Source: Marinifilum breve (GTDB taxonomy: Bacteria > Bacteroidota > Bacteroidia > Bacteroidales > Marinifilaceae). From it: 64,000 nt of DNA. Within the stretch, counting starts at the first letter, position 1. Each line of letters starts with the position of its first letter. Below are positions 47,158 through 57,186 of this stretch, in pieces. Made by a program: the position numbers and the translations under genes. The DNA lies in NCBI RefSeq assembly GCF_003202155.1, contig NZ_QFLI01000002.1:186001-250000 (forward strand), written 5' to 3'. A model generated the notes under the pieces. The model saw only the letters and a list, made by a program, of their open reading frames with translations, had not been told where the DNA came from and did no database searches.

Positions 47158-49332
47158 CTAGTTTACGTAAAACTGAAAGTATTTGCACTCCTCAATAATT
47201 CTTTCATAAAACTCAGTGTCCTTATATTCCTCTTTTAATTTTAAGAATTCATCCCGATATCCCCTGTTCTGCATATCTTTTTCCTTAAGATCACTTTTCC
47301 AATAAAGGTTTTCCCTATTATCTGTTAAATATTTATTCTGATTGGCTTTGGCTGCCAGGTAGTAACATTTTGCCTTCATTTCCTTATCATCCGACATCTT
47401 TGCTGCCTTTAAGAAATTTTGATAGGCATCAGTACAATCAAAACTGCCTGTATAATAGCCTCCCGACCAATAATACGCTTTAGCATTCCATGCATAACCA
47501 AAATAAGAGGTATTGTATTGTGCATTACCCAACAAATAATAATCCATGGCTGTTGCTCTTCCTTCTTTTATTGCGTTGTTTATTGAATAAAGTGTCTGAG
47601 CTAGCTTTAGCTTACCATATCCTACATTTTTAAGCAATTGGGTATCTCTATCGTTAATTAAATAATTAAACGGATTTGCGGACAAATAAAAAGTTTGGCT
47701 GCTTGCTTTGTATTCTTCACTCAGTTCTGATAAAACATCTACTGCCAAATCATTTTCATTATCTGCAAGGTAAGATGTTCCAAGCATTTCCTTTAAATAT
47801 TCAGAGTTTGTACTATAGTGATTTTTTAAAATGTAACTAGAGAACCAAGTCAACTCCTCTTGATTGTCTGCCAAATCGACCAAAGCTTTCAATTTTTCCG
47901 TATCCAGTTCGGTACGCAAGTCATACATTCTTTCATCTACATTTAGCGGATATGGCAGTTTGTTAGATGAATGACTCATGAAGAAATATGCAAAATCTTT
48001 TACTTCCACATTCCAAGTGGCCTTCATTTCATTTTGTCGCTGAATAGGACTTTTGCTGTTATCGGTTATTAGCAAAAGGTTCTCAATAATATCAAGCTGA
48101 TTCTTAAAAGCCTCTGGCATGTTTTTAGAAAGAAGAGTAATCTGTTCTCTAACGCCATCGAAATCTTGCTTTAAGAAGTTCGTATACAAATAACTTATCC
48201 TCCAAAAATCAATATTCTTAATTTGCTTTTCATCAATACATTTAGATAAAAATCGATTAAACTTTTGTAGATAATCACTTAACTTTTGATTGATGTTTGA
48301 TTTGTTGAAATACAACTGATAAAAGACATTCTCAGCTTCTTTATTCTGCAAATAAATTGATTCTATTTTATTTATTTCTCTGCAAATTAAAATTGGTAAA
48401 TATTCCGATTTTGGATTAATCTGATACAAAGAATCAAGATCGGCAAGAGCAACACTACCCAATTGCGAAGCTCTCATAAAGTACATGCTTTCTTTTTGTT
48501 TATCGGTATCACAAGCATTTAATAGCTCATGCCATTCCTCGTCGGTATCAATTTTAACACTACAATAACTCGAAAACCTTTTACCAGGACTATTCAAAAA
48601 TACTTCAATAAAGTTTTTTCTACCTTCAGCTGCCAACCCTTTTATAATCTGTACTCCTGCAATATGATCCAGGGTCCAATAATACATGATTGATTTTTTG
48701 TTCTTTGCCAGTTTGGTGTTCCAAAATGCAAGGCATTCATCATATTTTTCGCCATGACGCATTAACTTCACCAACTGAAAACCGAATCTTTCTTTCAGGA
48801 ATGAATTGCTGCAAGTCTCAAACATAGCCATACCTTTCTCTATTATTTGATTGTAAACCTTAAGGTCCTTCTCTTCTGCTTCCTCCCAATAATAAACAAA
48901 TCGTGGATTACAATGCTGCTCGCACTCTTTTGCAAATAATAAATAGTCAAAAATTTGGGTATCATTGGCAATTACCCATTTTAATACCTTATTACTTGCC
49001 TGACTTGGATTATTCTTGGCCTTTTTTAAATCATCCTCCGAAAGCTTGTAGATGAATTGCTTTAATTCTTCATCATCAAAAGATACAGGGAAATAAGCTT
49101 TCCATAGTTTTAAATTTTCGTCGTACTCATTCTGCTGCGGATACCACACCGAAATATTCGACCATGGCTCATCACTAAAGGTTATTGATGCAAACTCCTG
49201 GTCTGCAATCATATATTTGGGCTTAAATAACCTAAAATAGGTTTCATATTCCTCCCAACCACCACAAGCTTTGGAAGGCAAACAAAAGATCGTGCTAATT
49301 AATAACAGCATTAAAACTTTCAAAATCTTCAT
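47158..49332 (-). CDS. exported protein with helical repeats, unknown function
   Basis: Encodes 724 residues with a signal peptide (LLLISTIFCLPSKA) followed by CGGWEEYETYFRLFKP, a Cys-Gly-Gly start typical of a conserved but unnamed family. The rest is mostly helical with TPR/Sel1-like stretches (YLLGNAQYNTSYFGYAWNAKAYYWSGGYY, YQNFLKAAKMSDDKEMKAKCYYLAAKANQNKYL). It is probably periplasmic or surface-bound. The start codon lies inside the end of the upstream gene (38-base overlap), so the two are translationally coupled. Function not recognised. Confidence 0.8.
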   Translation of the reverse strand: MKILKVLMLLLISTIFCLPSKACGGWEEYETYFRLFKPKYMIADQEFASITFSDEPWSNISVWYPQQNEYDENLKLWKAYFPVSFDDEELKQFIYKLSEDDLKKAKNNPSQASNKVLKWVIANDTQIFDYLLFAKECEQHCNPRFVYYWEEAEEKDLKVYNQIIEKGMAMFETCSNSFLKERFGFQLVKLMRHGEKYDECLAFWNTKLAKNKKSIMYYWTLDHIAGVQIIKGLAAEGRKNFIEVFLNSPGKRFSSYCSVKIDTDEEWHELLNACDTDKQKESMYFMRASQLGSVALADLDSLYQINPKSEYLPILICREINKIESIYLQNKEAENVFYQLYFNKSNINQKLSDYLQKFNRFLSKCIDEKQIKNIDFWRISYLYTNFLKQDFDGVREQITLLSKNMPEAFKNQLDIIENLLLITDNSKSPIQRQNEMKATWNVEVKDFAYFFMSHSSNKLPYPLNVDERMYDLRTELDTEKLKALVDLADNQEELTWFSSYILKNHYSTNSEYLKEMLGTSYLADNENDLAVDVLSELSEEYKASSQTFYLSANPFNYLINDRDTQLLKNVGYGKLKLAQTLYSINNAIKEGRATAMDYYLLGNAQYNTSYFGYAWNAKAYYWSGGYYTGSFDCTDAYQNFLKAAKMSDDKEMKAKCYYLAAKANQNKYLTDNRENLYWKSDLKEKDMQNRGYRDEFLKLKEEYKDTEFYERIIEECKYFQFYVN

Positions 49333-50335
49333 CTGTATATAATTGTTTAATGTTATTGAATAAGTGATAATAAATTACTTTGTCCGGATTTAGATATTCA
49401 TTGTTTCGAATCAACTTTAATCCTTCCTCAATTTCCTTGGCATCAATTCGATCCACTCTTAGCACATCGCCTTCGTACAAATACAAACCCTTCCAGTAGC
49501 CATTTTTATTGATTTTATATTTATTCTGACTCAACTTTGTAAAATGCTCTTTCGCAGAATTGAGGTTTTCAATATCGGGATGGTGAATAATTTTAACAGC
49601 CTTTCCAAATCGAAATACCAAAGCCCAGCTAAATGTTGGCATGGCAACATCTAAATGCAAAGGATAAGGAGCTTTTACCTTGAGATATTGCTTCAAAATA
49701 TCATTACTATAAATAGCATTGCTTGCTTCACTATCCTCAAAATCGCCCATATTATAAACCATCAGACTCCCTTTGTCAACCGGTGGAATGCCTGTTTTTT
49801 CAGGATATTTAAACTGATGAAGTCGAATGGTAGCAGAAATTGTACCAAACTGAGGCAAATATTTTTTTAATTGCTTCAAATAAGCAAAGTAATGTACACG
49901 AGTGCTAGGAGTCCAGTCACAATCGATTTGAATTTCATCTCCAAATGCAATGTCCTGCGTATTTTCAATATAATTGATATGGGCAGCAGTTCGATGAGCC
50001 AATGAATCTACAGCTGCAAAATCGATGTTTTTAAAACTTCTATTGGTAATAAAAATGCAGGGAATAACACTAATATTCTCAGGCAATTGATTCTTAACAT
50101 GTAGGCTCGACAGAAATGCAGGAGCTTTACTTTTATCCTTAAAATCGATATCAAATATTCTTACATACAACTCATTTGCATTGAAGTCTTGCAAAAGTTG
50201 AGTTTCGTCTGTATTCAAATCAAGCGTTTGCTCCCAATGATAAAAGGTGCAGATACGCTCCTTTTTATTACAACCAACCAATAGCGCCAATATCGTTATA
50301 ACAATTACGATACGATTTATCTTAAAATACCACAT
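49295..50335 (-). CDS. lipoprotein with TIM-barrel-like features, unknown function
   Basis: Encodes 346 residues with a lipoprotein signal (LLVGC, Cys22). Conserved-looking motifs are TFYHWEQTLDL, ELYVRIFDIDFK, EIQIDCDWTPSTRVHYFAYLKQLKKYL, SATIRLHQFKYP and SLMVYNMGDF. The alternating strand/helix order and Asp/Tyr-rich strand ends suggest a glycoside-hydrolase-type barrel, perhaps near the DUF3142 group; this is uncertain. It is coupled to the overlapping 724-residue protein gene, so the products probably act together at the cell envelope. Confidence 0.75.
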   Translation of the reverse strand: MWYFKINRIVIVITILALLVGCNKKERICTFYHWEQTLDLNTDETQLLQDFNANELYVRIFDIDFKDKSKAPAFLSSLHVKNQLPENISVIPCIFITNRSFKNIDFAAVDSLAHRTAAHINYIENTQDIAFGDEIQIDCDWTPSTRVHYFAYLKQLKKYLPQFGTISATIRLHQFKYPEKTGIPPVDKGSLMVYNMGDFEDSEASNAIYSNDILKQYLKVKAPYPLHLDVAMPTFSWALVFRFGKAVKIIHHPDIENLNSAKEHFTKLSQNKYKINKNGYWKGLYLYEGDVLRVDRIDAKEIEEGLKLIRNNEYLNPDKVIYYHLFNNIKQLYTDEDFESFNAVIN

Positions 50336-50488
50336 TTTGCTACTCTTAAGTTTATTTTCTTCGCAAAGGTAAAGTTATTTTAAATGTATTTTACATTAGA
50401 TTATTTTTTTATAACAAATAAATCATTTGAGCTTAAATCAAGTACAGATATCAAGAAATATGCTCTTCTCATTTATTAATATAGTCTT

Positions 50489-50706
50489 CATTAAACGATG
50501 AAAGGTCAAAAGAATAATCTTTCACTCTTTCATAAAATGATGAAAAGCCAAAAGGACAAACTTTCACGCTTTCATTAAATGATGAAAGGCCAAAAGGATA
50601 AACTTTCATGCTTTCATTAAACGATGAAAGACCAAAAGGACAAACTTTTATGCTTTCATTAAATGATGACGCTAAAAAAATGCATTTTGGTTTTCATTAA
50701 ATGATA
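50489..50706. repeat. 42-bp tandem repeat array
   Basis: Four full units start at 50489, 50531, 50573 and 50615, each beginning CATWAAAYGATGAAAR and ending CTTT. A shortened fifth unit (50657-50694) and a stub (50695-50706) follow. The junction of units contains CTTTCAT...ATGAAAG, which can form a hairpin. The array is in non-coding DNA between lgt and the minus-strand lipoprotein gene. Confidence 0.92.
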
Positions 50707-50734
50707 ATTGCAATTGTGCGATATTTTAAAATGT

Positions 50735-50870
50735 AATTTGATATTCTCACTCTTATTGAGGTCGCCAATAAAAACTTATATACCTCTCTATTGATAATCC
50801 CACTTGGAGTGGGAATATCAAACATATAAGCACAAAAAAATCCGAACCAAACTGGCCCGGATTTTTTATA
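50735..50870. repeat. intergenic repeat R, copy B
   Basis: Second copy of the element at 46967-47111: AATTTGATATTCTCACT..., CCAATAAA, CTATTGATAATCCCACT/AGTGGGAATAT, then the terminator hairpin. Somewhat more decayed (the first stem and the last stem have mismatches). Confidence 0.8.
50834..50867 (-). terminator. terminator of lgt
   Basis: A-run, TCCG...CGGA stem with an imperfect inner part (CCA/TGG), T-run. On the minus strand it follows the lgt stop codon by about 20 bases. Confidence 0.8.
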
Positions 50871-50888
50871 TCATCTCAATGATGAGAT

Positions 50889-51689
50889 TTATGCGATTTT
50901 CTTCTTCAGATTTGTAAGTACAAAGTAAGATCCCAATAATACAAACGGAATACTTAACCATTGTCCCATATTTAAAGCCATACCTTCTTCGAATGCTTCC
51001 TGATTTTCTTTGATGAACTCGATAAAGAAACGAGCTGTAAAAATCAATACCAAGAATGCACCGAAAATCATACCCGAACGTTGTTTTGCATCGGTTTTCC
51101 AATACATAAACATTAGTACACCAAAAGAAATCAAGTAACAAATTGCTTCGTACAATTGTGCTGGATGACGAGGTGCTTGTGGGTCTTCAATAGATGCTCT
51201 TACAAACTCGAATCCCCATGAAACGGTTGTTTTTACACCAATAATTTCAGAATTCATCAGATTACCCAAACGAATGAAACATCCTGCCAAGGCAACCGGA
51301 ATTACAACGTAATCCAGAATCCACAGAATTGATTTTTTGCTTACTTTTTTCGAATAGAACCACAATGCGGCGATAATACCAATTGCAGCACCATGAGAGG
51401 CTAATCCTCCACGCCATACCTTTATAATTTCTGCCGGATGTTGTGAGTAGAATTCCCATCCATAAAAGAAAACATGACCTAATCGTGCTCCTACTACGGT
51501 AGCAATCATGGTATACAAGAACAATTTATCAAGCCATTCTAACTTGATTCCATCCTTCTTAAACATTTTTTCAACGATATAGTATCCCAACAAAAAGCCA
51601 AGAGCAAAAAGCAATCCGTACCAACGAACGGAAAAGGAACCTATCGTAAAAATTTCGGGTTTTACATCCCAAAGGATTGATAGTAACAT
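50889..51689 (-). CDS. lgt: prolipoprotein diacylglyceryl transferase
   Basis: Encodes 266 residues with seven membrane segments. The Lgt signature is present as IRLGNLMNSEIIG (family: GRxGNfxNxE), along with SVRWYGLLFALGFLLGYYI and the conserved His region GGLASHGAAIG. It transfers diacylglycerol from phosphatidylglycerol to the lipobox Cys of prelipoproteins in the inner membrane, so it acts on the many lipoproteins of this window. Separated from secA by a repeat-bearing gap. Confidence 0.96.
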   Translation of the reverse strand: MLLSILWDVKPEIFTIGSFSVRWYGLLFALGFLLGYYIVEKMFKKDGIKLEWLDKLFLYTMIATVVGARLGHVFFYGWEFYSQHPAEIIKVWRGGLASHGAAIGIIAALWFYSKKVSKKSILWILDYVVIPVALAGCFIRLGNLMNSEIIGVKTTVSWGFEFVRASIEDPQAPRHPAQLYEAICYLISFGVLMFMYWKTDAKQRSGMIFGAFLVLIFTARFFIEFIKENQEAFEEGMALNMGQWLSIPFVLLGSYFVLTNLKKKIA

Positions 51690-51967
51690 ATTTTATAATT
51701 TTAGTCTCAAGATTTAAGAGAAAAAGTATCAAGAAGAATTAACTTACTTGATACTTTGTACTTTATACATCACGTCAAATTTAGCATTATTTGTTAATTA
51801 TCAGCTCAATTTAACGTAAACTAAAAATCTTATTTTACAATGCACCCCTCTGTCCTATCGGACATCTCCCCTAAAAGGAGAGAAATCAAAAATCAATGTT
51901 TTCCCTTTTAGGGAAAATGTCTACAGACAAAAGGGTGTAGTATTTGAATTCCTACTAGTAATGTAAA
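51690..51967. other. lgt-secA gap with palindromic repeat
   Basis: Contains palindromic repeat family P copy 2 (51843-51937), which lies just after the secA stop and may act as its terminator, and the lgt leader. Confidence 0.55.
51843..51937. repeat. palindromic intergenic repeat, family P, copy 2
   Basis: Left arm CACCCCTCTGTCC...GGACATCTCCCCTAAAAGG (51843-51880); right arm is its imperfect complement (CCCTTTTAGGGAAAATGTC...AAAAGGGTG, 51903-51937). Same sequence family as 27595-27743. Confidence 0.7.
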
Positions 51968-54900
51968 TTAAGCAGGAACACCTTTACCGTGACATTGCTT
52001 GAATTTCTTACCGCTACCACAAGGACAAGGCTCGTTACGTCCTACTTTCTGAACGTTTCTAACTGGTTCAGCCTTTTTAGGAGCTTCTCTTCTACCATCA
52101 GAACCCAATTCTTCTTTAGAAGTTTTCAGGTTGCTCATATCGCGCTTACGCTCTTCAGCCTGACGAACTTCTTCTGGATCTTGCAATGGAATATGGCCTT
52201 TCATTAAGCTGGCAACCACTTTCTTGTTCACTTCCTCAACCATTGCTTTAAATAGGTTGAACGACTCAAACTTGTAAATCAAAAGTGGATCTTTTTGCTC
52301 GTATGATGCATTCTGAACGGATTGCTTCAAGTCATCCATTTCACGCAAGTGCTCTTTCCAAGATTCGTCAATAGTTGCCAAAATCGAAACTTTCTCGAAA
52401 GACCTCATTACATCTTCAGCTTCAGTATCGTAAGCCTTCTTCAAATGAGTAACTACATTAAACATCTTAGAACCATCAGAAAATGGAACTACAATATTTT
52501 CGTACAACTCACCTTTCGATTCGTAAACATTCTTGATTACGGGATATGCTTGCTTCGCAATAGCATCTGTCTTTCTATTGTAGGTATCCATTACAACCTC
52601 ATTAATCTTCTCAGCAATTACTTCAGGAGATTCTTTCAGGAACTCTTCCTCAGTAACTGGAGATTCTATTGAGAAGGTACGGATCAAGTCCATTTTAAAC
52701 TCTTCGAAATCGCCACCATGATTTTCATTGGCAATCACTTCAGAAACATCATACATCATATTGGCAATATCCACCTGGATACGCTCTCCGAACAATGCGT
52801 GACGGCGACGCTTGTAGATTACCTCACGCTGAGAGTTCATTACATCATCATATTCAAGCAAACGCTTACGAATACCAAAGTTGTTCTCCTCTACCTTCTT
52901 CTGAGCACGCTCAATAGACTTGGTAATCATACTGTGCTGAATCACCTCTCCTTCTTCAAGACCCATGCGGTCCATTAGCTTCACGATACGATCTGAGCTA
53001 AACAAACGCATCAAATCATCTTCAAGAGATACGAAGAACTGAGAAGAACCTACATCTCCCTGACGACCAGCACGACCACGTAACTGGCGGTCAACACGAC
53101 GAGAATCGTGACGCTCTGTACCAATAATAGCCAAACCACCAGCAGCTTTTACTTCATCAGTTAATTTGATATCGGTACCACGACCAGCCATATTGGTTGC
53201 AATAGTTACCGTACCTGCCTTACCTGCTTCTGCTACAATATCTGCCTCTCTCTGATGCAATTTCGCATTCAGTACATTATGCTTGATTCCACGAATCTTA
53301 AGCATTCTACCCAACAATTCCGAAATCTCAACCGAAGTTGTACCTACCAATACCGGACGACCTGCATTTACCAATGCAACAATCTCTTCGATAACAGCAG
53401 CATACTTCTCACGCTTGGTTTTGTATACCAAATCATCACGGTCATCACGTGCAATTGGTTTGTTGGTTGGAATAACAACAACCTCTAACTTGTAAATATC
53501 CCATAATTCACCTGCTTCGGTTTCCGCAGTACCTGTCATACCCGAAAGCTTGTGATACATTCTAAAGTAGTTCTGAAGGGTAATGGTAGCGAATGTTTGA
53601 GTAGCTGCCTCAATCTTCACATTTTCCTTCGCTTCAATTGCCTGGTGCAAACCATCTGAGTAACGACGGCCTTCCATAATACGACCAGTCTGCTCATCAA
53701 CAATCTTCACTTTACCATCCATCAACACGTACTCTACATCTTTTTCGAATAAAGTATATGCTTTCAACAACTGGTTTACCGTATGAACACGTTCAGTTTT
53801 AACCGAGTATGATTGGATCATTTCATCCTTTTTTCTCAGTTTCTCTTCATCAGGAAGATTTGATTTCTCAATTTCATTGATTTCAGTACCAATATCTGGC
53901 AATACAAAAAATCCTGTATCATCGGTATCAGCACTTAGTAAATCGATACCCTTATCGGTCAATTCAATAGAGTTATGCTTTTCGTCGATAACAAAATACA
54001 ACTCATCAGTAATGATGTGCATGTTCTTGTTATTCTCCTGCATGTAGAAGTTCTCTGTTTTTAATAAAGTTGCTTTATTACCTTGTTCACTCAAGTACTT
54101 AATTAAAGGTTTCATTTTTGGTAAACCTTTAAAAGTTCTCAATAACAACTTCGCTCCTTCTTCCTGCTCTTTCTTATCTTCGCTATTCAACAATTTCTTC
54201 GATTCGGTAAAAATCTTCATTACCAAGTCGTTTTGAGCCTTTACAATTTTCTGAACCTGAGGTTTCAACGCATCAAACTGCTGATTGTCGCCACGTGGAA
54301 TTGGACCTGAGATAATTAATGGAGTACGCGCATCATCAACCAATACCGAGTCAACCTCGTCGACGATTGAATAGTTGTGACGACGCTGAACCAAATCCTT
54401 AGGATTGGTAGCCATATTATCACGTAGGTAGTCAAACCCAAATTCATTATTGGTACCGAAAGTAATATCTGAAGCATAAGCTTTTCTACGCTCATCTGAG
54501 TTTGGAGAGTGCTTATCAATACAATCAACTGACATTCCGTGGAATTGGTACAAAGGTCCCATCCACTCCGAGTCACGTTTTGCAAGGTAATCATTCACTG
54601 TTACTACATGAACACCACGACCAGTCAATGCATTCAAGAATACAGGTAAGGTTGCCACCAATGTTTTACCTTCCCCTGTTGCCATCTCAGCAATTTTACC
54701 TTGATGAAGAACAGTACCACCAATCAGCTGTACATCATAGTGAATCATGTCCCATACAATCTCATTACCTCCAGCAGTCCATGAATTGAAGAATACGGCT
54801 TTGTCTCCATCAATTTGAACATTATCGAAGTGAGGAGCCAAATCGCGGTCGAACTGAGTTGCTGTAACTTCAATTTCCTCATTCTCGGTTAAACGACGAG

Positions 54901-55261
54901 CAGTATCCTTTACAACCGCAAAAGCTGTTGGTAAAATTTGTTCCAATACCTCTTCGATTTTCTCATCGATTTGTCCTTCAATCTTATCAATCTGATCGTA
55001 AATATCTTCCTTCTCATTAACAGAAAGTCCACCATTTTCGATCTTGTCTTTCAAGGATTTAATCTGATCATTTTCAGCTTGTACGTAATCTTGAATACGT
55101 TGCTTTAATTTTGCAGATTCTTCACGAATTCCATCGTGACTAAGTGTTGTAACTCTATCATATTCAGCTTTAATCTTTGCCAAATAAGGAGTTAATTCTT
55201 TTAAGTCTCTGTCTGATTTGTTACCAAACAGTTTTCCTAACGTTTTATCTAGAAAACCCAT
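51968..55261 (-). CDS. secA: preprotein translocase ATPase
   Basis: Encodes 1097 residues, within the long range found in Bacteroidota SecA. DEAD-motor motifs are visible: Walker [34 protein letters not shown], and [14 protein letters not shown] with [23 protein letters not shown] of the second RecA-like domain. The C-terminus carries the zinc SEC-C motif [17 protein letters not shown], which binds SecB or ribosomes. It drives export of unfolded proteins through SecYEG at the inner membrane. Confidence 0.97.
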   Translation of the reverse strand: MGFLDKTLGKLFGNKSDRDLKELTPYLAKIKAEYDRVTTLSHDGIREESAKLKQRIQDYVQAENDQIKSLKDKIENGGLSVNEKEDIYDQIDKIEGQIDEKIEEVLEQILPTAFAVVKDTARRLTENEEIEVTATQFDRDLAPHFDNVQIDGDKAVFFNSWTAGGNEIVWDMIHYDVQLIGGTVLHQGKIAEMATGEGKTLVATLPVFLNALTGRGVHVVTVNDYLAKRDSEWMGPLYQFHGMSVDCIDKHSPNSDERRKAYASDITFGTNNEFGFDYLRDNMATNPKDLVQRRHNYSIVDEVDSVLVDDARTPLIISGPIPRGDNQQFDALKPQVQKIVKAQNDLVMKIFTESKKLLNSEDKKEQEEGAKLLLRTFKGLPKMKPLIKYLSEQGNKATLLKTENFYMQENNKNMHIITDELYFVIDEKHNSIELTDKGIDLLSADTDDTGFFVLPDIGTEINEIEKSNLPDEEKLRKKDEMIQSYSVKTERVHTVNQLLKAYTLFEKDVEYVLMDGKVKIVDEQTGRIMEGRRYSDGLHQAIEAKENVKIEAATQTFATITLQNYFRMYHKLSGMTGTAETEAGELWDIYKLEVVVIPTNKPIARDDRDDLVYKTKREKYAAVIEEIVALVNAGRPVLVGTTSVEISELLGRMLKIRGIKHNVLNAKLHQREADIVAEAGKAGTVTIATNMAGRGTDIKLTDEVKAAGGLAIIGTERHDSRRVDRQLRGRAGRQGDVGSSQFFVSLEDDLMRLFSSDRIVKLMDRMGLEEGEVIQHSMITKSIERAQKKVEENNFGIRKRLLEYDDVMNSQREVIYKRRRHALFGERIQVDIANMMYDVSEVIANENHGGDFEEFKMDLIRTFSIESPVTEEEFLKESPEVIAEKINEVVMDTYNRKTDAIAKQAYPVIKNVYESKGELYENIVVPFSDGSKMFNVVTHLKKAYDTEAEDVMRSFEKVSILATIDESWKEHLREMDDLKQSVQNASYEQKDPLLIYKFESFNLFKAMVEEVNKKVVASLMKGHIPLQDPEEVRQAEERKRDMSNLKTSKEELGSDGRREAPKKAEPVRNVQKVGRNEPCPCGSGKKFKQCHGKGVPA

Positions 55262-55362
55262 AATGATTTATTGATTTCAATATTGAATGCAGTCCTCTAC
55301 GAATAGAAGAAGCTAAAATGTATTTAAAATAGAAAATCGGCTCAAGCCTGAACCTTAACGAA

Positions 55363-55755
55363 TTAGCAGGAATAACCAGGAGCACGAATAGGATTATCGC
55401 GCTTAACAACTTGGCTAAAACATGGTTCTGAATAAGGTAAATATCCTTTTATATCCTCAGGTTCAGGATAATTCAGAAATTTTAATTGCTGGTTTAATGC
55501 AGGAATTTTAGGCAAATCATTCAATACAGATAATTCTTCTGCATTTGAAAAACATGAACCTGCCAATTGTTCTTGCTCTACATTTACCAGAATTGGCGAA
55601 GCAAATGCTTCATCCAGATTTTGAACATGATCGGCGTACCATTCAGCAAATAGCTCATTGTCCACAGTAAAATCCTGAACATTGGCCATAGGAACGGCTG
55701 CCGCACATCCTGTGAGCACACAAAAAACTACTATGAGGTATCTATTCATATCCAT
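55363..55755 (-). CDS. small lipoprotein, unknown function
   Basis: Encodes 130 residues with a lipoprotein signal (VFCVLTGC; Cys 16 from this start). The mature part has three further Cys (SCFSN, EPCFSQ, GYSC at the very end) and no family I recognise. The start could also be the ATG two codons later; the frame is open a little further only through a TTG. It lies upstream of secA with a 100-base gap, probably an independent unit. Confidence 0.7.
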   Translation of the reverse strand: MDMNRYLIVVFCVLTGCAAAVPMANVQDFTVDNELFAEWYADHVQNLDEAFASPILVNVEQEQLAGSCFSNAEELSVLNDLPKIPALNQQLKFLNYPEPEDIKGYLPYSEPCFSQVVKRDNPIRAPGYSC

Positions 55756-55933
55756 CGAGACCAAAAGTAGAAATTTTTATTGGTTTAATGGTGGTTTTAT
55801 TGAAAATAATTTGATTAAGTATTTTGAACTCAAATTAATGCTTAGCAGGTTTGATATTTAAATCGTAAATACAGCATTAATGCTGTATCTACATATATCC
55901 CAAGCAATCAATTGCCTCACAGCAATTAAATTA

Positions 55934-56443
55934 CTAATAAAGTCGATTTTCACCTCTTCTCTCAAACTCTTTTTGACCGATTTTTTGACCATTAATAATG
56001 GTAGTATCCCAATCCTGAACGATTTTCCATTGGCCAGCAATCTTTTTAAGAACAATATGAAATTGCCCGTAATGGATCGTGCATTCATCATCAATTTTTG
56101 TTGCTATTTTATAATAGCCAACCTCATAAGAGGTATCTGAATTTGTATGCCTGCTTTCAAACCAAAAATCCAGTTTTACAATGGCAGACTTCTCCTTAAG
56201 CATTTCAAATCTTTTAATATTTGCAGTCTTAAAAGAGTTTTCTGTATCAATCCCATTTGGTGTAACTCTTAATGTTTTATCTGCATAGAGATTATTTAAT
56301 GCTATTGCATCTATCCTTTCAAATGTAGATTTAAACTCTTTCCAAACACTTTGGTCAATGTCATTTTGTATTCTTTCCATATTAATTTGAGCTGAACTTA
56401 AACCTGACATACACATGATCAGAAGAAAGATGATGGTTCGCAT
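55934..56443 (-). CDS. exported NTF2-like (DUF4440-type) protein
   Basis: Encodes 169 residues with a signal peptide (cleavage near SGLSSAQ). An NTF2-like fold is suggested by WKEFKSTFERIDAIALNNLYADKTLRVTPNGI and the end IHYGQFHIVLKKIAGQWKIVQDWDT, the usual DUF4440 pattern. Periplasmic; function unknown. Not linked to the SnoaL-like genes on the left side of the window except by fold. Confidence 0.75.
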   Translation of the reverse strand: MRTIIFLLIMCMSGLSSAQINMERIQNDIDQSVWKEFKSTFERIDAIALNNLYADKTLRVTPNGIDTENSFKTANIKRFEMLKEKSAIVKLDFWFESRHTNSDTSYEVGYYKIATKIDDECTIHYGQFHIVLKKIAGQWKIVQDWDTTIINGQKIGQKEFERRGENRLY

Positions 56444-56490
56444 AACAAAGATTTTCTTCTAAAGATAAACTCTTTTTGCAAATCAGATAC

Positions 56491-56527
56491 AAAAAAAGGA
56501 TGTCATGGTATTAACCAGACATCCTTT
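56491..56527 (-). terminator. terminator of the first ferritin gene
   Basis: AAAGGATGTC (56495-56504) / GACATCCTTT (56518-56527); T-run on the minus strand after the stem. Confidence 0.88.
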
Positions 56528-56551
56528 CAAATTGATTTTAACAAACTCATA

Positions 56552-57049
56552 TTACTCCAAAGCTCTAGATCTCATATTATTATCCATCATATACATTCCT
56601 TGTCCTTTGGCATCGAACATCTTCAACTGATCCAGAATTTCACTAACCGAAGACTCTTCTTCTACCTGCTCACTTACAAACCAATTTAAAAAGATTTTTG
56701 TAGCATGATCCTTTTCTGCATTAGCAACATTAACACATTCATTAATCAGTTCTGTTACTTTTAGTTCGTGTTTATAGGTCTCTTCAAAGACATCTAAAAC
56801 ACCTTTCCAGTCGTGAGGTACCGACGGAATTTGCTCCAATAGCACCCTTCCTCCTCTTTCATTTACATAGTCAAGCATTCTCATAGCATGTCCTGCTTCT
56901 TCTTTCGACTGAATCTGCATCCAATGTGCAAATCCAGGATAACCAAGATCTGTCAAATAATTTGACATCGAAAGGTAAAGGTAAGCAGACCAAAACTCCA
57001 TATTAATTTGCTTATTTAAAACTTCTTGAACCTTTTTGTTGATAATCAT
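56552..57049 (-). CDS. non-haem ferritin (1)
   Basis: Encodes 165 residues of the FtnA type: ferroxidase residues in MEFWSAYLYLSMSNYL (Glu), QSKEEAGHAMRMLDYV (Glu and His) and FVSEQVEEESSVSEIL (Gln and Glu). Cages of 24 subunits store iron and remove Fe(II) and peroxide. It is adjacent to a second ferritin gene with its own terminator, so the two are separate units made by duplication. Confidence 0.94.
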   Translation of the reverse strand: MIINKKVQEVLNKQINMEFWSAYLYLSMSNYLTDLGYPGFAHWMQIQSKEEAGHAMRMLDYVNERGGRVLLEQIPSVPHDWKGVLDVFEETYKHELKVTELINECVNVANAEKDHATKIFLNWFVSEQVEEESSVSEILDQLKMFDAKGQGMYMMDNNMRSRALE

Positions 57050-57133
57050 TTTGTAAAAATTTTAGTACGACTTAAAAACATACCCAAGAAGTTACAAAAT
57101 TTATCAGCAACATGAAGTAAAAATTTGATGCAT

Positions 57134-57160
57134 AAAAAAAGCCCCATGATAACATGAGGC
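57134..57160 (-). terminator. terminator of the second ferritin gene
   Basis: GCCCCATG-ATAA-CATGAGGC (57141-57160); on the minus strand the stem is followed by TTTTTTT. Confidence 0.9.
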
Positions 57161-57186
57161 TTCGAGATATTTTATCAAGAATATCC

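Larger units (their letters stand above)
50336..50888. other. gap with 42-bp tandem array and repeat R copy B
   Basis: No gene. From left to right: promoter side of the lipoprotein gene, the tandem array (50489-50706), then repeat R copy B with the lgt terminator. Confidence 0.7.

Noticed and set aside
50489-50706. CRISPR array
   Set aside because: The units are contiguous 42-bp tandem copies with no unique spacers, and there are no cas genes.
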